Shown here in pieces: positions 32,968-41,877 of a stretch of DNA of 64,000 bases. This DNA comes from Sporosarcina luteola. GTDB lineage: Bacteria > Bacillota > Bacilli > Bacillales_A > Planococcaceae. A program made the translations under genes and the position numbers. Each line of letters opens with the position of its first letter. Positions within the stretch are counted from its first letter, which is position 1. The stretch spans positions 107,648 to 171,647 of the forward strand of contig NZ_BJYL01000016.1 in assembly GCF_007991495.1 (NCBI RefSeq), read 5' to 3'. The notes below the pieces were generated by a model. It ran no database searches and was not told where the DNA came from. It saw only the letters and a list, made by a program, of their open reading frames with translations.

Positions 32968-33897
32968 TCAGGCTTTCAACTGTTCTAGAACTGCGTCGGT
33001 CATAGCGCTGATGAAAAGTGGATCTGTATTCGGCATTGCCGGACGGTAATAGGAAGCACCGATTTCATCACAGACGACTTTACACTCATAGTCGTTATCG
33101 TAAAGAACTTCCAAATGATCGGAAACGAAGCCGACCGGCGTATAGACGAACGCCTCGTATCCTTTTGTTTCATGCAAATCACGTGTCAAATCCTGAACGT
33201 CTGGCCCTAACCAAGGTTCGCCCGTCTGCCCTTCACTTTGCCAACCGACTGCATAGTTTTTCACTTCTGCCGCTTCCGCGATCAATTTTGCCGTTTCTTC
33301 CAATTGATCGGGATACGGATCTCCGAATTGCTTGATCTTTTCAGGCAAGGAGTGGGCAGATACGACAAGGCACGCCTTCTCCCGCTCCGCTTCACTCATG
33401 CTGTCAAATGAACCACGGATTTTCTCCGACCAATATTGGATGAACTTCGGCTGTTTGTACCAGCTTTCAACAGACGTTAGCGTAATGCCGTGCTTTTCAG
33501 CTTCTTCCTTCGCCCGATCATTGTATGACTTCACGGAGAATGAAGAATAATGCGGTGCCAATACGATGGAAACAGCTTCTTTAATGCCGTCCGCTTCCAT
33601 TTTTTCGACAGCTTCTTCAACGAATGGCGTGATATGCTTCAGGCCGACATATACGTGGAATTCGATGTCTTCCTGTGTTTCATTCAAATGATCGCAAAGA
33701 GCATTCGCTTGGTTTTCCGTAATTTTTGCAAGCGGAGAAATGCCGCCAATCGCTTTGTATCGCTCCTGGAGGTTTTCCAGTTGTTCCGGTGCTGGTGGAC
33801 GACCATGCCGGATATGCGTGTAATACGGTTCAATGTCCTCTTCTTTGTATGGAGTTCCGTACGCCATGACTAAAAGTCCCATTTTCTTCTTTGTCAT
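32968..33897 (-). CDS. hemH: Coproporphyrin/protoporphyrin ferrochelatase
   Basis: A 309-residue ferrochelatase with [20 protein letters not shown] at the N-terminus, [10 protein letters not shown] (the metal-site His region; about 172-181), SAHSLPEK (about 221-228) and [12 protein letters not shown] with the catalytic acidic residue. It inserts iron into coproporphyrin III in the Gram-positive pathway. Start ATG 33897: GAGGTG lies 6 bp upstream and overlaps an alternative GTG at 33906. Middle gene of the hem operon. Confidence 0.96.
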   Translation of the reverse strand: MTKKKMGLLVMAYGTPYKEEDIEPYYTHIRHGRPPAPEQLENLQERYKAIGGISPLAKITENQANALCDHLNETQEDIEFHVYVGLKHITPFVEEAVEKMEADGIKEAVSIVLAPHYSSFSVKSYNDRAKEEAEKHGITLTSVESWYKQPKFIQYWSEKIRGSFDSMSEAEREKACLVVSAHSLPEKIKQFGDPYPDQLEETAKLIAEAAEVKNYAVGWQSEGQTGEPWLGPDVQDLTRDLHETKGYEAFVYTPVGFVSDHLEVLYDNDYECKVVCDEIGASYYRPAMPNTDPLFISAMTDAVLEQLKA

Positions 33898-33921
33898 CAG
33901 TTGCACCTCATTTTAATATGG

Positions 33922-34959
33922 TTAGTTACGTAGTTGTGAACTGTACTCATGTACAAATTCGGTCAATTTCTTCAATGTTGCCGGCTGTACTTCAGGGAAG
34001 ACGCCATGGCCCAAGTTGAAAATATGGCTGCCGTGTTCAACGCCTTGCTCGACGATCACTTTCGCCCGCTCTTCGATGATATTCCAATCAGCGAGGAGCA
34101 ATGAAGGATCTAAATTTCCTTGCAATGTTTTCGTCAAGCCTCTTTCCCCTGCTTCTTTGATCGATAAACGCCAATCAAGTCCGACGACGTCCACTGGAAG
34201 GTCATGCCATTCGTTTGCCAAATGGCTTGCCCCCACTCCAAACGTGATCAAGGGCACGTTCAATTCGCGAAGCTCATTGAAAATACGGGTCATGACTGGT
34301 TTGATGAAAATCCTGTAATCCGAAACATTCAAAGCGCCGACCCATGAATCAAATACTTGGATTGCCGCTGCGCCCGCCTTCACTTGCGCAGTGATCGACG
34401 TAATAATTGTATCACCGAGCTTATCCATGAGCGCAAACCACGCCTCAGGTTCTGAAACCATGAAGGACTTTGTCAAATTATAACTTTTTGATGGACCGCC
34501 TTCGATCATATAGCTTGCCAATGTGAATGGTGCGCCTGCGAAACCGATCAACGGCACAGTCAATTGCTCTTTCAATATTTTAATTGTATCAAGAACGTAA
34601 GGGATATGATCGTCAGGAGAGAGTTCTCCAAGATTATGGACGTCTTGCACGGTACGGATCGGATTGGAAATGACCGGCCCCACACCCGCTTTGATTTTCA
34701 CATCGACGCCAATGCCTGGCAATGGTGTCACGATGTCTTTATACAAAATAGCCGCATCGACATTGTAGTTATCGACGGGAAGCTTTGTCACGTAAGCGCA
34801 AAGCTCCGGCTGATGGGTAATTTCTTCGAGCGAGTATTTTTCTTTAATTTTACGGTATTCAGGTTGCGAACGTCCCGCTTGTCGCATGAACCAAACCGGC
34901 GTATGGTCAATCTTTTCGCCTCTGGCAGCACGCAGCAGTGTATCGTTAAATGTTGTCAT
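33922..34959 (-). CDS. hemE: Uroporphyrinogen decarboxylase
   Basis: A 345-residue enzyme that converts uroporphyrinogen III to coproporphyrinogen III. Conserved N-terminal [16 protein letters not shown] (Arg region; about 21-36), [17 protein letters not shown] (catalytic Asp; about 68-84), [19 protein letters not shown], and the C-terminal [17 protein letters not shown]. First gene of the hem operon; GTGGGG precedes ATG 34959. Divergent from hmoB, as in B. subtilis. Confidence 0.97.
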   Translation of the reverse strand: MTTFNDTLLRAARGEKIDHTPVWFMRQAGRSQPEYRKIKEKYSLEEITHQPELCAYVTKLPVDNYNVDAAILYKDIVTPLPGIGVDVKIKAGVGPVISNPIRTVQDVHNLGELSPDDHIPYVLDTIKILKEQLTVPLIGFAGAPFTLASYMIEGGPSKSYNLTKSFMVSEPEAWFALMDKLGDTIITSITAQVKAGAAAIQVFDSWVGALNVSDYRIFIKPVMTRIFNELRELNVPLITFGVGASHLANEWHDLPVDVVGLDWRLSIKEAGERGLTKTLQGNLDPSLLLADWNIIEERAKVIVEQGVEHGSHIFNLGHGVFPEVQPATLKKLTEFVHEYSSQLRN

Positions 34960-35174
34960 GTATGGATCCCCACTTTCTTTTTCATTAAGATCGAGCTTCT
35001 ATATTCGCTTTCAAATATAGACGTTTCCTATTGGAATGTATAGTAATTGCCTTGATATGTCATCAAATTGTACCGCTTTCACCAATTTGTTTGCCATCAT
35101 TTCGACAATGTTTGTTTTAATCGACCTAATGAGGGAAAATATGATTAATATCTATTTCAAAGGAGGTTTCGGGA

Positions 35175-35693
35175 ATGTATATGTATATGACGACCGGAAC
35201 AAGAGATTTCATGGAAAAACTGAAAGAACGCTATTCGGATAAAAGGATGATCCTCATGCATGGAGGCGGCCAGTCACTTCTGGTGCATGAAACGGAGGCG
35301 AAGTCTGTTTTCCAGACGCCACGGCGATATGAGGTTATCAGTTCAACAGGTGAATTGAAAGAGGAAGGCTATTTTGTCTGCAACAATATCCCTGTCACCG
35401 ATGAGGGCCGTCCGGTTTTTGAACACCGCTTTTCATCCGGGAACAGTAAAATGGGCGCCCAATCGGGGTTCATTGCTTTTCGATTGCTTCGCCCACTCGA
35501 TTCTGACACGTATGTCGTCCTGACTGAATGGGAAGCGGCGTCCGATTTCGATCGTTGGAAAAACTCACCGGCATTTAAGGAATCCCATCAATCAAGCGAC
35601 ACGAAGGAGTTCGCCGATAATACAACACATATTTTTGCCAGCGCTTCCTACGTGACAACGTATGTTGCAAAGATTGAGGAGACTGAACTTTAA
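35175..35693 (+). CDS. hmoB: Heme-degrading monooxygenase HmoB (YhgC)
   Basis: A 172-residue protein with a C-terminal antibiotic-biosynthesis-monooxygenase-type domain: FIAFRLLRPLDSDTYVVLTEW (about 95-115, given in part) and the WKNSPAFKESH heme-site segment (about 127-137). HmoB cleaves heme to release iron. Divergent from hemE, the same arrangement as yhgC beside hemEHY in B. subtilis. AAAGGAGG precedes ATG 35175 by 8 bp. Alternative ATGs two and four codons on are possible. Confidence 0.92.
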   Translation: MYMYMTTGTRDFMEKLKERYSDKRMILMHGGGQSLLVHETEAKSVFQTPRRYEVISSTGELKEEGYFVCNNIPVTDEGRPVFEHRFSSGNSKMGAQSGFIAFRLLRPLDSDTYVVLTEWEAASDFDRWKNSPAFKESHQSSDTKEFADNTTHIFASASYVTTYVAKIEETEL

Positions 35694-35704
35694 TCCTACC
35701 TTTA

Positions 35705-35733
35705 TTGCGACCCCCGAAACGTATTGTTATAAT
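35705..35733 (+). promoter_or_regulatory. SigmaA promoter of the amidohydrolase gene
   Basis: TTGCGA (35705-35710), 17 bp, TATAAT (35728-35733), 44 bp before the ATG. Confidence 0.75.
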
Positions 35734-35776
35734 TAAGAATGAATAGAAAATAAACGTTTTGAGAGGGGTTATCGAA

Positions 35777-36943
35777 ATGAATGAGCGACTGTTCGAAAAG
35801 TTGGATCTTGCTTATGAAGACATGATCGTCATCCGCAGACATTTGCATATGCACCCGGAATTATCATTTCATGAAGTGAAAACCGCAAAATTCATCCATG
35901 ATTTTTACGCTGATCTTGGTGTTAGCGTACAGACAGGTGTTGGGGGCAACGGTGTTGTAGCCCGCGTGAAGGGAGCTCGGCCTGGGAAAACGGTCGCGTT
36001 GCGTGCCGATTTCGATGCACTGCCGATCCAAGACGAAAAAGACGTCCCTTATAAATCGACGGTACCTGGCGTCATGCACGCTTGCGGACATGACGGACAT
36101 ACCGCTGCATTGTTGCAATTGGCGAAAGCGATTCATGAAATGCGCGAAGAGCTTGCTGGCGAATATGTTTTCATCCATCAACATGCAGAAGAATTTGCTC
36201 CAGGCGGGGCTATTTCAATGATTGAGGACGGTTGCCTTGACGGTGTAGATGTGATTTTCGGCACCCATCTCTGGTCGCTCATCCCCCATAAAACAATCGA
36301 ATATTTAACAGGACCAGTCATGGCGGCTGCAGATCGCTTTGAAATTACGGTCCAAGGCGCAGGAGGTCATGGAGCAGCCCCACATCAAACAAAGGACGCC
36401 GTCGTCATCGGCGCACAACTTGTCATGAATCTTCAACAGCTTGTGTCGCGTCGAGTCGACCCTATTGAATCTTCTGTACTTTCAGTCGGGTCTTTCATCG
36501 CCGATAATGCATTCAACGTCATTGCGGACTCTGCAAAGCTCAGTGGCACCGTGCGTACATTCAGTCCGGAAATCCGCGATTTAATGGAAAATGAAATGAA
36601 GCGCGTTGTTGACGGCACCGCCCTTGCCAATGACTGTGAAATCCAGTTCAACTACTTCCGCGGCTATCCGGCGGTCGTGAACCACAAGGAAGAAACGGAA
36701 TTTCTAAAGGAAGTCGCTGAGCATATCCCCGGGGTTGACGCCGTTGTGGAAAGCAAACCACAAATGGGTGGCGAAGACTTTGCATACTACTTGGAAAAAG
36801 TCCCTGGCACCTTCTTCTTCACCGGAGCCAAGCCAGCGGAACCGTATCCACATCATCACCCAAAATTCGATTTCGAAGAACACGCCATGCTACTCGCCGC
36901 CAAAACACTAGGCGCCGCAGCACTGAACTATCAAACTCGTTGA
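35777..36943 (+). CDS. M20 family N-acyl-L-amino acid amidohydrolase
   Basis: A 388-residue metal-dependent amidohydrolase of the M20D (AmaA/hippurate hydrolase) group: RRHLHMHPELSFHE (about 16-29), HACGHDGHTAALL (about 97-109), QHAEEFAPGG with the catalytic Glu, and PQMGGEDFAYYLEKVPGTFFF near the C-terminus. The lid domain is about 180-295. ATG at 35777 follows GAGAGGGG by 8 bp. Substrate not known; single-gene unit with its own terminator. Confidence 0.95.
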   Translation: MNERLFEKLDLAYEDMIVIRRHLHMHPELSFHEVKTAKFIHDFYADLGVSVQTGVGGNGVVARVKGARPGKTVALRADFDALPIQDEKDVPYKSTVPGVMHACGHDGHTAALLQLAKAIHEMREELAGEYVFIHQHAEEFAPGGAISMIEDGCLDGVDVIFGTHLWSLIPHKTIEYLTGPVMAAADRFEITVQGAGGHGAAPHQTKDAVVIGAQLVMNLQQLVSRRVDPIESSVLSVGSFIADNAFNVIADSAKLSGTVRTFSPEIRDLMENEMKRVVDGTALANDCEIQFNYFRGYPAVVNHKEETEFLKEVAEHIPGVDAVVESKPQMGGEDFAYYLEKVPGTFFFTGAKPAEPYPHHHPKFDFEEHAMLLAAKTLGAAALNYQTR

Positions 36944-36951
36944 ATTTTTAT

Positions 36952-36989
36952 AAAGGCAGTTGGAATAACCATTCCAACTGTCTTTTATT
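36952..36989 (+). terminator. Terminator of the amidohydrolase gene
   Basis: AAAGGCAGTTGGAAT, AACC, ATTCCAACTGTCTTT then T-rich. Confidence 0.9.
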
Positions 36990-37137
36990 TTGGTTTTAAT
37001 ATCCAGTTACACAGTAAATTCCTCACTACTATACAAATAGTTCAAATTATCCATCTAATGCTTTGCTTTTATTTTTATTTATCCTATACTAGTAAATAAG
37101 AGGGGATAGATTACATTAACAAAGGGAGGATTCCGAT

Positions 37138-37674
37138 ATTAATAGTCCAGTTACAAACTACATTATTACAGACAAGACCCTTGTGTTGGCACCTCAGAAT
37201 GTTGGCAATAAAACCTTTACAAAAGTCATTGAGCGGGAAGGAACTTTAGTGGTTTCAAGAAAACCGTTACATATCATTACCCGCGCCTGTAAACACTATG
37301 GTTCCGACTTCGAAACCACTTTAAACACTTCCAAATTACTGTTCGGGGATAACAGACGGAAGTCGCCGATTTTATTAGCAAATTCTTATGGCATCCCATA
37401 CATCTTCATTCCGACCTTATCACCACTGTCAAATCAAAATGTATGGATCGCCTACCATTCAATCGACTTTTTCAAGAAAGATGGGCTAGGCACTACGATT
37501 TTCCTAGATAATGGCCAAAGCTTCAAAACAGAAGTTTCAGTGCCTACCATCTATCGCCAATATTCATTGGCAAGGTTGATTGAAAAGGATTTCCTAAAGA
37601 AGCGGCAACTTTTAAATCGTTCCTTTTTCTCTCAGCCGGTTAACGATGGGCCGTACGGTTTCCCGAACTTGTAA
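37138..37674 (+). CDS. comK: Competence transcription factor ComK, putative AUU start
   Basis: A 178-residue ComK-family protein: TNYIITDKTLVLAP at the N-terminus, VVSRKPLHIITRACKHYGSDF (about 41-61), SPILLANSYGIPYIFIPTLSP (about 78-98) and WIAYHSI. ComK activates DNA-uptake genes. The conserved N-terminal block starts before any ATG, GTG or TTG. The only well-placed start after the GGGAGG site (37124-37129) is ATT at 37138, spacing 8. GTG 37180 and TTG 37183 lack a ribosome-binding site and would remove conserved residues. No in-frame stop from 37120. Either a rare AUU start or a start-codon mutation. Confidence 0.85.
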   Translation: MNSPVTNYIITDKTLVLAPQNVGNKTFTKVIEREGTLVVSRKPLHIITRACKHYGSDFETTLNTSKLLFGDNRRKSPILLANSYGIPYIFIPTLSPLSNQNVWIAYHSIDFFKKDGLGTTIFLDNGQSFKTEVSVPTIYRQYSLARLIEKDFLKKRQLLNRSFFSQPVNDGPYGFPNL

Positions 37675-38014
37675 AATAGAGGTCCAGTAATTCTTCCGTT
37701 CGGTTTCTTAGGCGGACATTCAAATATCGACGGTGGTCTTCATAACCGCCGCTAATAAAAATGTATTCTGTGAACATACTATCCCTCTCTTTCTGAAGTA
37801 CTTTCATGTTGTTGCGTCTTAAGTAAAATTTTGTTTCTTGTAGCTCGGTTTGGACTTGTTGCACCGTCGTGTCGATCATTTTTAAGTAGGGGCCTTTCAA
37901 CTTGAACGGCCCTTTTTCGAGCAGTTCCCGATCACGCTGCAACACGATAAGGAGCATTGGCAAGTAGATCATATTTTCAAAATGAGGCAATGCCTTTGCA
38001 GGGATTAAAGGCAT
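37640..38014 (-). CDS. YhjD-like protein of unknown function
   Basis: A 124-residue protein: ENMIYLPMLLIVLQRDRELLEKGPFKLKGPYLKMI, then NNMKVLQKERD and LRNRTEELLDLYF. It resembles B. subtilis YhjD, which has no known function. ATG at 38014 has GGAGGA 7 bp upstream; a longer open frame to 38176 is rejected. Its 3' end overlaps that of convergent comK by 35 bp, with no terminator between. Confidence 0.85.
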   Translation of the reverse strand: MPLIPAKALPHFENMIYLPMLLIVLQRDRELLEKGPFKLKGPYLKMIDTTVQQVQTELQETKFYLRRNNMKVLQKERDSMFTEYIFISGGYEDHRRYLNVRLRNRTEELLDLYFTSSGNRTAHR

Positions 38015-38107
38015 CAGTGCTTCCTCCTTCCAATAGGAACATTTGTTCTTATTATACGACTCACCTTCAAAAAAAGCAATTGCATTCCTACTGGAAATTT
38101 CATCAAA

Positions 38108-38155
38108 TAGAAAAAAGCGCAGGGTGCCTGTCGCCTCTAGCGCCCGGAGCTGGAT
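38108..38155. repeat. Interspersed element R2, end fragment
   Basis: AAAAAAGCGCAGGGTGCCTG (38112-38131) is the exact inverse of the right end of the R2 copy at 17533-17720. It is followed by GCGCCCGGAGCTGG. Confidence 0.6.
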
Positions 38156-38156
38156 T

Positions 38157-38190
38157 AAAAAAACTGCCCAGCACAATATATACTGGACAG
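38157..38190 (-). terminator. Terminator of the lipoprotein gene
   Basis: On the minus strand: CTGTCCAG, loop, CTGGGCAG then seven T. Confidence 0.85.
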
Positions 38191-38203
38191 CTTGAGTTCA
38201 TTA

Positions 38204-38791
38204 TTATTTTTGTTCTTCCATATAGTAGACCGAGTTTACTTTCCAGCTTCCGTCTTCTTTTGTAAAGACGGTGACTTGTCTGCCGTCGCGCTTTGTTTCC
38301 AAACCGGTTGATTTCTGTTTCATTGATGTTTGCAGGTTTGCAAAGACTTGTGCTTCATTTTTATTTTCATCGTATTTAACGATCGTCACATCTGTTGCTT
38401 CACGGTTCAGTTCGTACTCCTTGAAAACACTTTCGATATACTCGCGTTCCTCGTCGATCGAAAAGCTCTTTGGTTCCTTGGAAAGCACACTCATATATTC
38501 TTCGACATCCTGGCTATTGAAAGCGTGAATATACGTGTCGAAAGACTTCATCATGGAATCCTTCTCGTCGGCAGGGACGTTTGCCGCCTCTTCTATAGAA
38601 TCACCCGTCATGTTGAATCCTACTTTTGTGTCGTCTTTCGTATCATCGACGCCGTGGTCGATTGAGCCAAATTGATTTGTAGATTCACCGTCTTCCACCG
38701 ATCCTTGATTCGTATTAGCATCTTCTTTTTTCGAACAGGCGCCTAGAATAAGAATGAGACTCAAAGTTGAGAATACAAGAATTTTTTTCAT
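38204..38791 (-). CDS. Lipoprotein with NTF2/SnoaL-like C-terminal domain
   Basis: A 195-residue lipoprotein with lipobox ILGAC (Cys19), an acidic Asp/Asn-rich linker (about 20-70) and a C-terminal domain that begins FDTYIHAFNSQDVEEYMSVL and ends VFTKEDGSWKVNSVYYME, the style of NTF2-like/DUF4878-type folds. Function unknown; anchored on the outer face of the membrane. AGGAGG precedes ATG 38791. Confidence 0.88.
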   Translation of the reverse strand: MKKILVFSTLSLILILGACSKKEDANTNQGSVEDGESTNQFGSIDHGVDDTKDDTKVGFNMTGDSIEEAANVPADEKDSMMKSFDTYIHAFNSQDVEEYMSVLSKEPKSFSIDEEREYIESVFKEYELNREATDVTIVKYDENKNEAQVFANLQTSMKQKSTGLETKRDGRQVTVFTKEDGSWKVNSVYYMEEQK

Positions 38792-38830
38792 AATTTCCTC
38801 CTATGTATGTTGAATTAGAGTATTAGAACC

Positions 38831-39017
38831 CGGATTTCCACTCCAGGCGGACGCTTTCCGCGGGCACGGCTTCAGCCAATCGAACCACGAAGAGTTCGAT
38901 TTGCCGTATTTCTGCGCTCTTTGCAGAAATTAAGGCATCCGCCTAACAATACCTACTCGCAAAAGCCTTTCTTCGTGACGGCTTTCGCTGGAGTCGCCGC
39001 CTTCCGTTCCAATCCTT
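38831..39017. repeat. Interspersed element R1, copy 2
   Basis: Left end GGATTTCCACTCCAGGCGG plus ACGCTTTCCG and right end CGCCGCCTTCCGTTCCAATCC match copy 1 at 24052-24243 in the same orientation. The interior is different and holds its own small hairpins (GAACCACGAAGAGTTC). Confidence 0.8.
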
Positions 39018-39056
39018 AGTGTAAGTCTGAAACATTTAGATTCATTGTATATATTA

Positions 39057-39082
39057 AAAGGGACCTTTAGAAGGCCCCTTTT
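39057..39082. terminator. Terminator of degU
   Basis: AAAAGGGACCTT, TAG, AAGGCCCCTTTT directly after the degU stop codon. Confidence 0.8.
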
Positions 39083-39088
39083 CAAAAT

Positions 39089-39763
39089 TTACTTAACTTC
39101 TACCCAGCCGTTTTTGATTGCTGTAACTACCGCTTGTGTACGGTCGTTTACGCCCATTTTTTGCAAAATGCTTGAGACGTGGTTTTTTACCGTTTTTTCG
39201 GAAATGAAAAGCGTTTCCCCGATTGTCCGGTTGCTTTGTCCGTCCGTTAAGAGCTGTAATACTTCACATTCACGCTTCGTCAATAAATGAAGCGGTCGGC
39301 GAATATCATTTTGTTGGAAAGAGCCTTTATGTTCACGTTCGCTGAGACGGCGGAATTCTGCTACTAGATTATGCGTCACTTTCGGATGAAGATAGGATCC
39401 ACCTGCAGCAACGACCTTGATTGCTTGTACAATTGCGTCTGCGTCCATTTCTTTCAACATATATCCGAGCGCACCTGATTTTAATGCATGTGATACATAT
39501 GATTCATCATCATGGATGGAAAGCATGATCACTTTCGCGTCCGGAAACTCATTTTTAAGTTTCTCGGTTGCTTCCACTCCATTCATACCTGGCATATTGA
39601 TGTCCATCAAGACGACGTCCGGTTCGAAGCGACTGTATAACTCGCTCACTTCGCTGCCGTCATCTCCTTCTCCTACCACTTCGAATGAGTCTTCGAAATC
39701 GAGAATCCGCTTTACACCTTCACGGAATAGCTGATGGTCATCCACAATTAATATTTTCGTCAT
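39089..39763 (-). CDS. degU: Response regulator DegU
   Basis: A 224-residue NarL/LuxR-type regulator: receiver domain with [10 protein letters not shown], phospho-Asp in [14 protein letters not shown] (about 53-66) and KEMDA, then a LuxR HTH ([20 protein letters not shown], then [19 protein letters not shown]). DegU governs exoenzymes, competence, biofilm and motility. The second ATG (39763) has GGGAGGG at 8 bp and matches the B. subtilis start MTK. Follows degS by 20 bp. In B. subtilis degU is followed by yviA-comFA; here those are near 7 kb. Confidence 0.96.
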   Translation of the reverse strand: MTKILIVDDHQLFREGVKRILDFEDSFEVVGEGDDGSEVSELYSRFEPDVVLMDINMPGMNGVEATEKLKNEFPDAKVIMLSIHDDESYVSHALKSGALGYMLKEMDADAIVQAIKVVAAGGSYLHPKVTHNLVAEFRRLSEREHKGSFQQNDIRRPLHLLTKRECEVLQLLTDGQSNRTIGETLFISEKTVKNHVSSILQKMGVNDRTQAVVTAIKNGWVEVK

Positions 39764-39783
39764 TTTCATTCCCTCCCAATACC

Positions 39784-40941
39784 CTATTCAACAATTATAT
39801 TTTCCTGTAACGGAATCCGGAATAGCACTGTTGTGCCGTTGCCAATCGTCGACATGATTTTCATCTCGCCTTTCAGCAATTCGACACGCTCCCGCATCCC
39901 TATAATGCCAAATGATTTGTCTTTAGTTTGTGTTAAATCAAAGCCTTTTCCATTATCTTTTACCACAATATTCATTGTATCACGAAGCCATTCGACTTTC
40001 ACCCAAACATCTCTTGAATTACCATGTTTAAGTGCATTGGAAATGCATTCTTGGACAAGTCGGAAAAGTGCCACTTCAATATTTGATTCCAATCGTTTTT
40101 CTGTACCATTATTCATGAAATGAATGGAAGAACCTTTCTCATATTCCATTACAGTAGATGAATATTTCCGCAGTGTCGGAATCAAGCCAAGGTCATCCAA
40201 TGCCATCGGACGCAGATCGTAAATGATGCGTCGGACTTCCAGAAGGGCATTTCGAACCATTTCCTTTAACTGGTGAAGTTCGGATAAAGCTTCATTCGGA
40301 CCTTTTTCAGTGAATGTCTTTTCAATAAGCCCCGAACGAAGCAAGACATTCGCAAGCATCTGTGCTGGTCCGTCGTGGATATCTCTAGACAGTCGTTTAC
40401 GCTCTTCCTCTTGGGCCTGGATGATTTGAATCGCAAACTCCTGTTTCTGCCTTGCTGTTTCCAGCGCTTCGCCAACCTTTTTCAAATCGGATGTCAAATA
40501 TGTAATGACTGTCGTTACTTGATTGACAAGGTGGTCCGCTTTATCAATCGTTTCCAAAAGAGCTGCAATCCGTCTATCCAGCTCATCCCGCCGAACACGT
40601 AATTGCTTTTCTTCCATCCGATTGATTGACAATCTTACAAGTAGATCATTCGCCGCCTCATACGCCTGTCGTACTTCTTCCTCAGAGTAATTCATAAAGT
40701 TTTTTGAAACATCCGCAAGCCGTCTCCGGGAATGGCGTGTCATATCCTCCAAGTAGTCCCCTTCTGTTATTACCCGGGAAATCTCTTCTTTAATAACGGC
40801 CACTTCGGTTTGCATCTCCTGGAAGGCTTGTCGGCTTTGCTCGCTGATAGTAAATATGTCGTTTTTAGATTGATCCATCACATTAACCATATTATCGAAA
40901 ATGTTTTCCAACTTTTGGATATCTATAGTGTTTTCAGCCAT
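39784..40941 (-). CDS. degS: Sensor histidine kinase DegS
   Basis: A 385-residue cytosolic kinase without TM segments. The N-terminal sensing part is coiled coil (about 1-180). The HisKA_3 phosphorylation motif is [22 protein letters not shown] (about 177-198, given in part), and the ATPase domain has VKDNGKGFD and [16 protein letters not shown]. It phosphorylates DegU. ATG at 40941 follows GGGAGGGG; a longer in-frame open stretch to 41016 lacks such a site. Confidence 0.96.
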   Translation of the reverse strand: MAENTIDIQKLENIFDNMVNVMDQSKNDIFTISEQSRQAFQEMQTEVAVIKEEISRVITEGDYLEDMTRHSRRRLADVSKNFMNYSEEEVRQAYEAANDLLVRLSINRMEEKQLRVRRDELDRRIAALLETIDKADHLVNQVTTVITYLTSDLKKVGEALETARQKQEFAIQIIQAQEEERKRLSRDIHDGPAQMLANVLLRSGLIEKTFTEKGPNEALSELHQLKEMVRNALLEVRRIIYDLRPMALDDLGLIPTLRKYSSTVMEYEKGSSIHFMNNGTEKRLESNIEVALFRLVQECISNALKHGNSRDVWVKVEWLRDTMNIVVKDNGKGFDLTQTKDKSFGIIGMRERVELLKGEMKIMSTIGNGTTVLFRIPLQENIIVE

Positions 40942-41085
40942 TTCAACCCCTCCCATCCGGAAATCAAAAAAGCACAACAGAGGCAAAGTTGCAGTATTCC
41001 TTAATTCCTTATACACTTTATTATTATATCATCATAAAACTAATTGCGTATTAAGATTGTATTACAAGTGATAGGGGTGCTGCAA

Positions 41086-41718
41086 ATGCGAGCGGATTAC
41101 ATAACGGTCAAATTGTATGGCGAAAGTGAAATCGTCATTCAGAAATCCAGATTCCTCAGCTATGTGAAACGTGTCGAAACCGAAGAGGAAGCGATCAGTT
41201 TCATACAAGATATAAAAAAGATGCATCATACGGCGACGCATAACTGTTCAGCTTACATTATCGGCGAACACGATCAGATCCAAAAGGCGAATGATGACGG
41301 GGAGCCTTCGGGTACAGCCGGTTTCCCTATGTTGGAAGTGCTAAAGAAACAAGGCTTGAAAGACACTGCAGTCGTCGTCACCCGGTATTTTGGCGGTATC
41401 AAATTAGGCGGCGGCGGTCTGATCCGCGCCTACGGCCGTGCAACAACCGAAGGCATCGCTGCAACGGGTGTCGTCGAGCGAAAGTTGCATCAGCTTATGA
41501 AAGTCTCTATCGATTACACATGGCTCGGCAAAGTGGAAAATGAAGCTAGACAATCACCTTACCCGTTGGAAGAGATCATCTATGAAGAAGACGTCAGCTT
41601 ACTGCTAAATGTTCCTGTCGATAAAACAGAAGATTTCACCGACTGGATGAAAGAATTGACGAATGGCCAAGCCATAATTACTGCTGTCTCGACATCATTC
41701 CTAGAATTTGATGTGTAA
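41086..41718 (+). CDS. YvyE/YigZ (IMPACT) family protein
   Basis: A 210-residue protein with the IMPACT domain: HTATHNCSAYIIGEHDQIQK and NDDGEPSGTAGFPMLEVL, then VTRYFGGIKLGGGGLIRAYG (about 107-126), and a C-terminal DUF1949 ferredoxin-like domain. Role unknown; relatives bind ribosomes or act in translation stress. Divergent from degS and followed by an LCP gene, as in B. subtilis. ATG at 41086 has AGGGG upstream. Confidence 0.95.
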   Translation: MRADYITVKLYGESEIVIQKSRFLSYVKRVETEEEAISFIQDIKKMHHTATHNCSAYIIGEHDQIQKANDDGEPSGTAGFPMLEVLKKQGLKDTAVVVTRYFGGIKLGGGGLIRAYGRATTEGIAATGVVERKLHQLMKVSIDYTWLGKVENEARQSPYPLEEIIYEEDVSLLLNVPVDKTEDFTDWMKELTNGQAIITAVSTSFLEFDV

Positions 41719-41877
41719 TAATAGTATACGGCGATGGGATTTAATAGTATAATGGTGAAAGTTGACGATTAATTGCGTATTGTGTTTGCATTTCAAGTCA
41801 ATTTTTGAGCTTTTATGATAGAAGACTAAATTTGCTTAGGAAGATTCCTTAGCCGATAGTGGAGGCTTTTACATGAT

